Source of the DNA: Burkholderiaceae bacterium
Lineage (GTDB): Bacteria > Pseudomonadota > Gammaproteobacteria > Burkholderiales > Burkholderiaceae
Length of the DNA stretch: 42,870 nucleotides
Direction of reading: 5' to 3'
Assembly: GCA_009924985.1 (NCBI GenBank)
Contig: RFQL01000004.1
Coordinates: 1-42,870 of the forward strand
Numbering within the stretch: the first letter of the stretch is position 1; the number at the start of each line of letters is the position of its first letter. The position numbers and the translations under genes were made by a program. A model generated the notes under the pieces. The model was not told where the DNA came from. It worked only from the letters and a program-made list of their open reading frames with translations, and did no database searches. Positions 34,844 through 42,136 of the stretch are shown piece after piece.

Positions 34844-35557
34844 GTGATAACCCCAATAAAAAAGGCTTCCTATATCAGCGCCATACAAGGAATAACTCTC
34901 GCGAGCGCGGTCTATGACCGACTGAAAGCCGATATCTTGCAAGGTCACCTCACTGCTGATCAAAAACTCAAAATTGAAGAGTTATCAAGCTTTTACGAAA
35001 CCGGAGCAAGTCCGCTTCGTGAGGCATTGAATAGACTTTCAGCGGAGGGTCTCGTTTCAAGAAGCGATCAACGAGGTTTTAATGTTGCACCCCTAAGATG
35101 GGAAGAGCTTGATACGCTAACTGAAACAAGGTGCTTTATTGAAGGGAGAGCACTTGAGGAGTCAATTAGCCATCGGACCGAAGAGTGGGAACACAAGTTA
35201 GTTCTATTAATTCATAAGCTCTCAAAGAAACCAAGGTCATCTGAGGCCGATCAACATAGCGCCAATCCAGAATGGGAACTACTTCACAAGGAGTTTCACA
35301 AAACACTACTAGAAAATGCACCGTCTAGATGGATTAAGGAATTTAGTGAAACACTTGGAACTGAAAGTTATCGCTATAGACAAGTTGCCGCCAGTAAGAA
35401 CTTTGGGGAACGCGACCACCATGCAGAACATGTAGGAATATTTGAAGCGGCTATTAGTGGTGATATTGATTTAGCAAAGAAATTGCTCTTTGAGCACTAT
35501 AGAAAAACTTCAGCCTTAACTGGGCGTGGCGCAAAAAGCCTCAAACTCATAAAGTAA
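34844..35557 (+). CDS. GntR family transcriptional regulator, FCD subfamily
   Basis: The 237-residue protein starts at GTG 34844 with AAAGG 11 bases upstream. The N-terminal winged helix-turn-helix spans about residues 20-85 (YDRLKADILQGHL...GASPLREALNRLSAEGLV). The C-terminal FCD ligand domain has ETRCFIEGRALEESI, LLHKEFHKTLL and EHVGIFEAAISGDIDLAKKLLFEHYRKT with the His/Glu metal-site positions. FCD regulators usually sense the organic acid of the pathway beside them. Confidence 0.92.
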   Translation: MITPIKKASYISAIQGITLASAVYDRLKADILQGHLTADQKLKIEELSSFYETGASPLREALNRLSAEGLVSRSDQRGFNVAPLRWEELDTLTETRCFIEGRALEESISHRTEEWEHKLVLLIHKLSKKPRSSEADQHSANPEWELLHKEFHKTLLENAPSRWIKEFSETLGTESYRYRQVAASKNFGERDHHAEHVGIFEAAISGDIDLAKKLLFEHYRKTSALTGRGAKSLKLIK

Positions 35558-35686
35558 ATGTCGCCCCCAATTCACACCACAATCTACAAGTAGTTCATTG
35601 CTCCACTAGCAGACCTATATGTTTATTGGGGTCGCACTGGAAGATGTGTGGAGATTGCTTACACACTTAGTAGCACAGAAAGAAAA

Positions 35687-35714
35687 ACGGCTTAGGAAGA
35701 AATTCCTAAGTCGT
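35687..35714 (-). terminator. Hairpin terminator next to tRNA fragment 2
   Basis: A 12-bp stem with one G-T pair (35687-35698 / 35703-35714, core CTTAGGAA/TTCCTAAG) encloses a GAAA loop. On the minus strand it follows the tRNA fragment's CCA by nine bases and is followed by TTTTTCTTTCT, so it looks like the tRNA gene's own terminator carried along. It may also stop GntR transcription on the plus strand, where the T tail is weak. Confidence 0.72.
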
Positions 35715-35723
35715 TGATTTCAT

Positions 35724-35774
35724 TGGTGGGCCCACCAGGACTTGAACCTGGGACCAAAGGATTATGAGAGTAGA
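35724..35774 (-). repeat. Attachment-site repeat 2: 3' fragment of tRNA-Ile2(CAU)
   Basis: The same 51 bp as at 31130: minus-strand anticodon loop CTCATAA through the T arm and acceptor to CCA at 35724. Again no 5' half is attached. Beyond the identical part the flank stays recognisably related (CCACTAGGATTTCAAG, ATCGGTGTGT) to about 35855. The exact separation between repeats is 4,594 bp, in direct orientation. Confidence 0.88.
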
Positions 35775-35904
35775 AATCCAAAGATGGCCACTAGGATTTC
35801 AAGGGGTTACAGCGCCTGTTTATCGGTGTGTGAGCGTTTGTGTGTCTGATTTAAGAAGATCACAAGGAACGCTGGCTGGCTCTTTAGTTTTTATGCAATT
35901 GGTA

Positions 35905-35925
35905 AGCGTTACTTAAAGTAACGCT
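35905..35925. repeat. 21-bp perfect palindrome, copy 2
   Basis: This is identical to 31365-31385, including the preceding TA. It lies 181 bp from the tRNA-fragment end compared with 235 bp in copy 1, while the sequence between has diverged, so the palindrome itself appears conserved. Confidence 0.8.
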
Positions 35926-35969
35926 TCTTTGAAATAAAGCCAAAACCCAGACGTGTGTTGGTAAATAAT

Positions 35970-36092
35970 CTATCCGCCCCCAGCAACATATGGCATCACT
36001 ATTGAGATCGTTCTAAATGGATAATTTTGAGCGAAAGAAATTGAGCTATAAATACCTCCTAAAAGATAGATTAGTAATAGTTTTTTTAACAT
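35970..36092 (-). pseudogene. Truncated Bug/TctC-family binding protein gene (N-terminal 40 codons)
   Basis: ATG at 36092, preceded by GAGG, reads a signal peptide (MLKKLLLIYLLGGIYSSISFAQ), then YPFRTISIVMPYVAGGG and a TAG at once. YP.RTI.IV.PY.AGGG is the exact beginning of mature Bug receptors, which normally continue for about 290 residues. The rest is missing and the palindrome/att flank follows within 45 bp, so the gene was cut at the island edge. Its promoter and operator remain intact. Confidence 0.8.
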
Positions 36093-36112
36093 AGTTGCCT
36101 CGATTTATATGA

Positions 36113-36160
36113 TTGAACAATCCTTTGTTCAAATTTATCTATCATCCCCTCCGTTGTCAA
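36113..36160 (-). promoter_or_regulatory. Promoter and operator for the truncated Bug gene
   Basis: On the minus strand, TTGACA (36160-36155), a 17-bp spacer and TAAATT (36137-36132) form a good sigma-70 promoter. The perfect inverted repeat TTGAACAA-TCCT-TTGTTCAA (36113-36132) lies directly downstream over the start-site region. Confidence 0.72.
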
Positions 36161-36219
36161 TTAACAATCCATAGTCGGTAGTGATTTCCTACCTAGTGAA
36201 AACACTTAGATCAAACGAA

Positions 36220-36266
36220 TTGACTTCAACAAAGATTTTCGATAGATTGAGAACAATCGTTTGTTC
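36220..36266 (+). promoter_or_regulatory. Promoter and operator for the FAD oxidase operon
   Basis: TTGACT (36220-36225), a 17-bp spacer and TAGATT (36243-36248) are followed two bases later by the inverted repeat GAACAA-TCGT-TTGTTC (36251-36266). The layout mirrors the divergent promoter, so one repressor probably controls both directions. Confidence 0.75.
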
Positions 36267-36302
36267 ATTTTTTGAATAACATACACCTAAAGGCTGATCG
36301 GC

Positions 36303-37802
36303 ATGGGTAATAGCGAATTATTAACAAATGCTTCCCAAGAGATAAAAGACATTACATTAGCCCCTGAATTAGCGAAAAAATTGCAGGGGGTTATCGGTCA
36401 AGATAAGTTGCTATTAGGCAAACCAGATCGTTACGCATATTCCAGGGATAGGTTGCCCTATGGCTTATATCGAATTAGGGTGGGAGCTCTGCCCGGCACT
36501 CTTCCAAGTGCAATCGTTTTACCTACATCCACACAAGAGCTAGTCAAAATTACTCAATTTTGCTTAGCTAACAAGCTTGCTTTAATTCCCTATGGCGCAG
36601 GATCAGGCGTACTTGGAGGGACTATACCTTTGAACGGCGAAATAATCGTAGACCTCAAAAAGATGAATCAGATCATTGATATTAATGAAATTAACTGCAC
36701 AGTAACCGTCCAAGCAGGCATGAATGGAATGCAATTCGAGGAAGCGCTGAATGAAAAAGGTTACACAGCAGGTCACTACCCCCAATCGATATCCATGTCT
36801 ACAGTAGGCGGCTGGGCCGCATGCCGAGGAGCAGGACAAGCCTCATCAAGATATGGAAAAATTGAAGATATGGTTTTGGGTCTTAAAGCCGTTCTTCCTA
36901 ATGGAGAGTTGCTAGAGGTAAGGCCCGTAGCTAGGCGCTCTGTAGGCCCCAGCATCAAAGATATCTTCGTTGGATCAGAGGGTGTTTTAGGGTTCATTAC
37001 TGAACTCACCCTAAGGATTTGGAAAAAATCAGCTCATAGTGAAGGCTGTGTATTGGCTTTCCCATCACTTCAATCCGGCTTCAATGCCCTAAAAGAGATC
37101 ATGCAAAGTGAATTGCGCCCTGAAGTGATGCGCCTCTATGATGCAGAAGAAAGTCGTCAGCGAACTGAAAACATGCCTGAATTTAAAGAGAGGCCTATTT
37201 TGTGTGTTATAAAGTTTTCAGGTTTGAAAGATTTGCTTGAAGTTGAAAAAAAACTCTCACTGGAGATTGCAAAAAAATACGGGGCTATCACTGCAGGGCT
37301 TGGACCGTATCAGCATTGGGAAAAAACACGCTATCAGTCGTATTCCACCCAGTGGCAAACGGACAATTACTACATGGATACGATTGAAGTTACTAGCGAC
37401 TGGAGTCATGTTATGGAAATGTATCAATCCATCTCCGAGGAAGTAAAAGCTATTTATCCTGAAATATATTTTGGGGCACACTGGTCACATATTTATTCAG
37501 AAGGTCTCTGTCAATATATGACTATAAGACTGCCGCCCATGGAGAATATGGAGGCACACCAATTACATCTAAAGCTATGGGACAAAATTGAATCTATATG
37601 CCTAAGTCTTGGAGGATCTCTGGCACATCATCACGGCGTTGGGCTATTAAGGGGTAGATGGCTGAAAGATGAATTAAATCAGGGCATGCAAATACTGGGG
37701 GCATTAAAAAAATCACTTGACCCCAATAACTTATTTAACCCGGGAAAATTAGGGCTCCCTCTAGCTGAAGGCGCGATTGACTTGCAATTTAACAAAAAAT
37801 AA
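36303..37802 (+). CDS. FAD-binding oxidoreductase (FAD_binding_4 / GlcD and alkylglycerone-phosphate synthase-like)
   Basis: This 499-residue flavoprotein has a PCMH-type FAD domain (IVLPTSTQELVKITQF, YGAGSGVLGGT) and then TAGHYPQSISMSTVGGWAACRGAGQASSRYGKIEDMV. That stretch resembles alkyldihydroxyacetonephosphate synthases and related hydroxyacid dehydrogenases. The C-terminal cap has GGSLAHHHGVGLLRG and DPNNLFNPGKLGL, the usual C-terminal FAD motif. It probably oxidises a hydroxy acid or polyol-derived substrate. It is the first gene of an operon with a Cys-rich protein, a sugar kinase and an ABC importer, under the operator at 36251. Confidence 0.9.
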   Translation: MGNSELLTNASQEIKDITLAPELAKKLQGVIGQDKLLLGKPDRYAYSRDRLPYGLYRIRVGALPGTLPSAIVLPTSTQELVKITQFCLANKLALIPYGAGSGVLGGTIPLNGEIIVDLKKMNQIIDINEINCTVTVQAGMNGMQFEEALNEKGYTAGHYPQSISMSTVGGWAACRGAGQASSRYGKIEDMVLGLKAVLPNGELLEVRPVARRSVGPSIKDIFVGSEGVLGFITELTLRIWKKSAHSEGCVLAFPSLQSGFNALKEIMQSELRPEVMRLYDAEESRQRTENMPEFKERPILCVIKFSGLKDLLEVEKKLSLEIAKKYGAITAGLGPYQHWEKTRYQSYSTQWQTDNYYMDTIEVTSDWSHVMEMYQSISEEVKAIYPEIYFGAHWSHIYSEGLCQYMTIRLPPMENMEAHQLHLKLWDKIESICLSLGGSLAHHHGVGLLRGRWLKDELNQGMQILGALKKSLDPNNLFNPGKLGLPLAEGAIDLQFNKK

Positions 37803-37815
37803 CTGGATATTGATC

Positions 37816-38097
37816 ATGAGTGAAACGATGAAGTCTCTCAAAATATGCGCCTTTTGCCCCAATACCTGTAGATCCAGTTTTGGCGCTAATGAGGCTTTAC
37901 AGATTGAGTCACAAACACCTTCAGCCCTTTCCCTTATATGCCTAGCAGTACATCAGGGAAACCTCGAATGGAATCAAGAAACTCAAGATGTCTTAATGAG
38001 GCGGGATGCAGTCAAATCAAGCGTCGGAAAATGTACCTATAGCTTAAATATGACAAAAATTCTTGATGACGCCGTTCATTCCTTAAACATAAGGTAG
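37816..38097 (+). CDS. Small Cys-rich protein with CxxCPxxCR motif, possible degenerate Fe-S domain (93 aa)
   Basis: The 93-residue product starts at ATG 37816, 13 bases after the oxidase stop. It has Cys11, Cys14 and Cys18 in ICAFCPNTCRSSF, then IESQTPSALSLICLAVHQGNLEW (Cys42) and SVGKCTYSLNMTKILDDAVH (Cys73). From memory the pattern CxFCPxxCRxxCP ... ExxTP ... G.LEW recalls the N-terminal ferredoxin-like domain of GlcF/HdrD-type Fe-S proteins that accept electrons from GlcD-like flavoproteins. The fourth Cys of the first cluster is missing here. An accessory or vestigial electron-transfer role is inferred from its position; the family is not established. Confidence 0.7.
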   Translation: MSETMKSLKICAFCPNTCRSSFGANEALQIESQTPSALSLICLAVHQGNLEWNQETQDVLMRRDAVKSSVGKCTYSLNMTKILDDAVHSLNIR

Positions 38098-38119
38098 TGT
38101 CATTCCTAGATCCCCCATT

Positions 38120-39649
38120 ATGTCTTTAGATCACCAAAATCAAACGCTAAAACCCTATTTAATGGGCATTGATATTGGAGCGGGAAGCTTGAAGACGATG
38201 ATTATTGACTTAAAAGGTAATGTCGTTGGCAGCGCAAGTAAAGAAATCGTCACCAATTCACCGCACCCTCGCTGGAGTGAACAAAATCCAATGGACTGGT
38301 GGGATGCTGTTAAAGAGACAGTCCCAAAGTCAATTGCTCAAGCCAAAATCAAAGCCAATGAAATTGCTGCTATTTCCTTTAGCGCTGGAGCGCATACACC
38401 TGTTTTAGAAGACGCCAATGGAGAATTATTAAGGCCAGCCATTCTCTGGAATGATCAGAGAAGCGGTCAGGAGACACAAGAATTAAAAGATAAACATTGG
38501 GATCGTATTCTTGAGGTCGGATTTAATTCACCAGCCCCCACTTGGACGCTACCTCAATTCTTATGGCTAAGCCGTAATGAGCCTGACGTTCTAAAAAAGA
38601 CCAAGCGTATTTATGTGGCAAAAGATTGGCTCAGATCCCGACTAACAAACACTTGGGAAACGGATGTAACTGAAGCTGTGGGTACCTTACTATTTGATGC
38701 AAAGAAGGGAAAGTGGTCTGAAGAACTATGCAATCTTGCAGCTTGTGCTATTGAAACACTCCCTCCAATTGTCAAGCCAACTGATATTGTTGGAAAGGTT
38801 ACTCAAAAAGCCGCGCAAGAAACTGGGCTAGCAGAGGGCACACCTGTTATTTGCGGAACATCAGATACCTCTATCGAAACATTTGGCGCTGGATCAATAA
38901 ACCCAGGTGATGGAACTGTGAAATTGGCAACAGCAGGGACCGTCAGCGTGGTCTCTAAAAATCCTAATCTTCATAAAACCTTAATTAATTATCCTTTTGT
39001 ATTGGCGGATCATTGGTACACAATCTCAGGAACAAACAGTTGTGCTTCAGCACATCGCTGGTTGAGGGATACTTTCTTTCCAGCTGAAAATGGCGTTAAT
39101 GGATTTGATTTAATGGATCAAATGGCAGGCCAAGTAAAGCCAGGTTCAGAGGGCTTAATATTTCATCCCTATCTACAAGGTGAGAGGGCCCCTTACTGGG
39201 ACCCTCTATTGAGAGCTGATTTTATTGGAATAACATTTCTTCACAACCGAGCACATTTTGCACGCGCCTTATACGAAGGAATCGCTTTTTCCTTAAAAGA
39301 TGTTCTAGGTCAATTTAAAGACCAAGGCATTGATATTCAATCAGCACGCATTATTGGAGGCGGAGCAAAAAGTGTCATTTGGAGACAAATTGTTGCAGAT
39401 ATATTAAATATTGAAATTATCTTGACCCAAACTACAGATGCATCATTTGGTGCAGCCTTGATTGCTGGAGTTGGTATAGGCGCCTTTATAGACGAAGTTT
39501 CTGCTGTTGAGCGTTGCGTAAAAAAGATTGAGGTTATCAAACCTAACCCAGAGAATGTAAAAGTTTATAAAGACCTATTTGAAATTTATAAATTAGCACA
39601 ATCGCAGCTACAAGAAGTTAATCATAAGCTTTCTAAGATGGTCGGATAA
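38120..39649 (+). CDS. FGGY family carbohydrate kinase (xylulokinase-like)
   Basis: The 509-residue kinase has the N-terminal phosphate motif GIDIGAGSLKTMIIDLKGN, ILWNDQRSGQE, and in the C-terminal half GTSDTSIETFGAGSINPGDGTVKLATAGTVSV and IIGGGAKSVIWRQIVADIL for ATP binding. The family phosphorylates pentuloses, glycerol, erythritol and similar polyols. It lies between the oxidase/small protein pair and the ABC importer, so the imported sugar or polyol is probably phosphorylated and oxidised. Substrate unknown. Confidence 0.93.
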   Translation: MSLDHQNQTLKPYLMGIDIGAGSLKTMIIDLKGNVVGSASKEIVTNSPHPRWSEQNPMDWWDAVKETVPKSIAQAKIKANEIAAISFSAGAHTPVLEDANGELLRPAILWNDQRSGQETQELKDKHWDRILEVGFNSPAPTWTLPQFLWLSRNEPDVLKKTKRIYVAKDWLRSRLTNTWETDVTEAVGTLLFDAKKGKWSEELCNLAACAIETLPPIVKPTDIVGKVTQKAAQETGLAEGTPVICGTSDTSIETFGAGSINPGDGTVKLATAGTVSVVSKNPNLHKTLINYPFVLADHWYTISGTNSCASAHRWLRDTFFPAENGVNGFDLMDQMAGQVKPGSEGLIFHPYLQGERAPYWDPLLRADFIGITFLHNRAHFARALYEGIAFSLKDVLGQFKDQGIDIQSARIIGGGAKSVIWRQIVADILNIEIILTQTTDASFGAALIAGVGIGAFIDEVSAVERCVKKIEVIKPNPENVKVYKDLFEIYKLAQSQLQEVNHKLSKMVG

Positions 39650-39653
39650 AAGT

Positions 39654-40742
39654 ATGGCCTCCATTTCATTAAAAAATATCAAGAAGAGCTTTGGCAAAAC
39701 TTCAGTGGTTGAAGATTTAAATCTTGAGATCAACGATGGGGAATTTATTGTTTTAGTGGGACCATCGGGCTGTGGCAAATCGACCACCCTCAGAATGATT
39801 GCAGGACTTGAAGAGGTCAGCTCAGGTCAAATCCAAATTGGCGGAAAAGATGTAACTAATCTGGAGCCAAGTGAGCGTAATATTGCCATGGTATTTCAAA
39901 ATTATGCTCTCTATCCCCATAAAACAGTCTATGAAAATCTAGCATTTGGTTTAAAAATGCGTAAGGTTCCACAAGAGGAAATAAAGAAGAAAATTCAATG
40001 GGCATCTGAAATTCTTAGAATTGAAAATTTACTAGATAGGAAACCAAAACAACTTTCTGGCGGTCAAATGCAGCGCGTATCACTTGGTAGAGCTCTGGTC
40101 CGATCACCGGAAGTCTTCTTATTGGATGAACCATTATCCAACTTAGACGCAAAACTTCGCATTCGTATGCGCGAGGAAATCGGCCAATTACATCAACGCC
40201 TCGGAATTAATATGGTCTATGTCACTCATGACCAAGTTGAAGCTATGACGCTGGGAGACAGAATTGTTGTTATGAATCAAGGTAAGGTTCAGCAAATTGG
40301 AACCCCCATAGAAGTCTATGATCATCCTGCCAATCTTTTTGTTGCTGGTTTCATAGGTGCGCCAGAAATGAACTTGATCGAGGGTGATCTGATTCACTCC
40401 AATGGTCAACATACTTTTAAAAGCCAAGGAATCACAATTGACCTAGGTAATAAGCTAAAAAACATCGGTCCTAAGTCCAATAAAGTGGTCCTAGGAGTTC
40501 GACCTGAATATATAGAGGTAGTAGCAGATGAGAGTAGACTAAATTTAGTTAAGGCGAGAGTGACTCTGATTGAGCAAATGGGAGCACAAACTTTAATAAT
40601 TTCCGAACTAACGGGAAATCAAAAAGTAAGAATATTAAGTGGCCGCGAAGATCGATATGCTGTAGGTGATGAGCTCAATATCGCCCTTAAAGATTCTAAA
40701 TTACAGGTTTTTGATAGTGCAACAGGAGAAGTTCTTTTTTAA
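39654..40742 (+). CDS. Sugar ABC transporter ATP-binding protein (UgpC/MalK type)
   Basis: The 362-residue ATPase shows Walker A GPSGCGKST, a Q-loop in VFQNYALYPHKTVYENLAFGL, signature LSGGQMQRVSLGRALVR, Walker B VFLLDEPLSNLDAKLR and VTHDQVEAMTLGD, then a TOBE/MalK regulatory domain (VAGFIGAPEMNLIEG, VLGVRPEYIEV). It energises the permeases downstream. It starts four bases after the kinase stop. Confidence 0.95.
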   Translation: MASISLKNIKKSFGKTSVVEDLNLEINDGEFIVLVGPSGCGKSTTLRMIAGLEEVSSGQIQIGGKDVTNLEPSERNIAMVFQNYALYPHKTVYENLAFGLKMRKVPQEEIKKKIQWASEILRIENLLDRKPKQLSGGQMQRVSLGRALVRSPEVFLLDEPLSNLDAKLRIRMREEIGQLHQRLGINMVYVTHDQVEAMTLGDRIVVMNQGKVQQIGTPIEVYDHPANLFVAGFIGAPEMNLIEGDLIHSNGQHTFKSQGITIDLGNKLKNIGPKSNKVVLGVRPEYIEVVADESRLNLVKARVTLIEQMGAQTLIISELTGNQKVRILSGREDRYAVGDELNIALKDSKLQVFDSATGEVLF

Positions 40743-40771
40743 TTGTGTCTTCAAAGGCAAGGAGTGAGAAA

Positions 40772-42130
40772 ATGGAAAATCATCATGAATTAGATGTCTT
40801 AACTGTTCAGGCGAACGAGGCTAATAAGGATAAGAAAACCCAAAAGCTTGAACGACGAGAGATTCTCAAGGCAGCAGTAGTGGGTGCAGCATTATTTGCC
40901 GGAGGGGCTCCAGCAGTTCACGCACAGCAAAAAACAATACGTTTCCTAAATGCTGAGCCCTCTAGAGATGCAGTTAAAGCGTTGCGAGTCGCCGCTGCTG
41001 AATATGAAAGAATATCAAAAGTAAAAGTAGTTATTGATACCGTCATTCCTGATGATGCTTACAATAAATTACAGGCTTCAATTGCAGCAGGTACACCATA
41101 TGATATTGCAACCTTAGCATTTGCAGGGCACGTTTTCATTTTGGCAGATGCAGGTAAACTCGTGCCTTTAAATAAACTGGTAAGTAAATATAAGTGGGGG
41201 CCTCGCATTCTATTCCCGATCAAAGGTCAAAATTATTGGTACCCATATGACTATAACTTCTGCTGGATGTACTACAGGAAAGATTTATACGAGAAAAAAG
41301 GTTTGAAAATACCAACGACATGGGAACAGATGGCAGAAAATGCTAAAGCCCTAACAGGTGACGGTAAATTTGGAGTTGCACAACCCCTAGGCAATAATGC
41401 AGCAGCACAATGGATGTCGCTTGGCTATATGTGGGCGGATGGCGTAAAAATGCTGGATGATAATTTTTCATTAATTATTGACAACCCAGCGAATAAGCCA
41501 AAGGTAATGGCCTACTTTGACTTCATGAAAAAGCTATCCCCAAGCATGCCCCAAGGCATGACTCAGGCTTTATTTGGTACCGTCTTAAGTCAATACTCAA
41601 GCGGTCAGGTAGCTCATGCTCCCTATGCTGGAAGGTTAATGGAAGTAATTGAAGATAAGGCGCCAGACTTAGTCGCCAAAACTGGCTTTTTTATGTACCC
41701 TGATAGCGCAGGCAAAGGTCAAGCCGTTAATCATGGATATGATGGCTGGGTAGTAATAAACACCCCAATGAAAGACGAGTCCCTTAAGTTCATGGAATGG
41801 TTTACAGAGAACCAATACATCAACTTCTTACATGCAGCACCTTTGCATTTTCAGCCACCCAGACTAGATGTATATGATGATGCTCGATGGAGGGCTCATC
41901 CATTAATTGAAAAACATGCGGACTTGGTGGAATTTATGAAAAGCTTGCTCACCCGAAAAGATGTCATTATTCGATCGATTGATACAGAAGGCCCACGGGT
42001 AGATTTGCGCCCGGCAAAAATGTTCGAAACATTTGCTATTACTGAAGGATTACAAAATGTCGTCTACAACGGCATGCCCTCTTCGGAAGCAGTCGATATT
42101 ATGGCAAAAAAATATCGGACAGTTTTATAA
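40772..42130 (+). CDS. Sugar ABC transporter extracellular binding protein (family 1) with Tat-type signal
   Basis: I choose ATG 40772, with AAGGAG ten bases upstream; a GTG at 40745 in frame lacks a site. The 452-residue product has an unusually long, charged leader of about 25 residues before a twin-arginine motif (Arg28-Arg29 in ERREILKAA), a hydrophobic stretch and AHA cleavage (VHAQ). The mature part is a family 1 binding protein with FLNAEPSRDAVKAL, WYPYDYNFCWMYYRKDLYEKKG and KFMEWFTENQYINFLHAAP. It delivers a sugar or polyol to the permease at 42137. Confidence 0.9.
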   Translation: MENHHELDVLTVQANEANKDKKTQKLERREILKAAVVGAALFAGGAPAVHAQQKTIRFLNAEPSRDAVKALRVAAAEYERISKVKVVIDTVIPDDAYNKLQASIAAGTPYDIATLAFAGHVFILADAGKLVPLNKLVSKYKWGPRILFPIKGQNYWYPYDYNFCWMYYRKDLYEKKGLKIPTTWEQMAENAKALTGDGKFGVAQPLGNNAAAQWMSLGYMWADGVKMLDDNFSLIIDNPANKPKVMAYFDFMKKLSPSMPQGMTQALFGTVLSQYSSGQVAHAPYAGRLMEVIEDKAPDLVAKTGFFMYPDSAGKGQAVNHGYDGWVVINTPMKDESLKFMEWFTENQYINFLHAAPLHFQPPRLDVYDDARWRAHPLIEKHADLVEFMKSLLTRKDVIIRSIDTEGPRVDLRPAKMFETFAITEGLQNVVYNGMPSSEAVDIMAKKYRTVL

Positions 42131-42136
42131 AAATCA

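Larger units (their letters stand above)
35558..36302. other. 745-bp island junction region without an intact gene
   Basis: Left to right: a hairpin at 35687-35714, tRNA fragment repeat 2 at 35724, degraded flank related to repeat 1, a 21-bp palindrome at 35905, a truncated Bug gene at 35970-36092, and a divergent promoter pair with twin operators (36113-36266). I saw no integrase or other complete gene. Confidence 0.8.
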
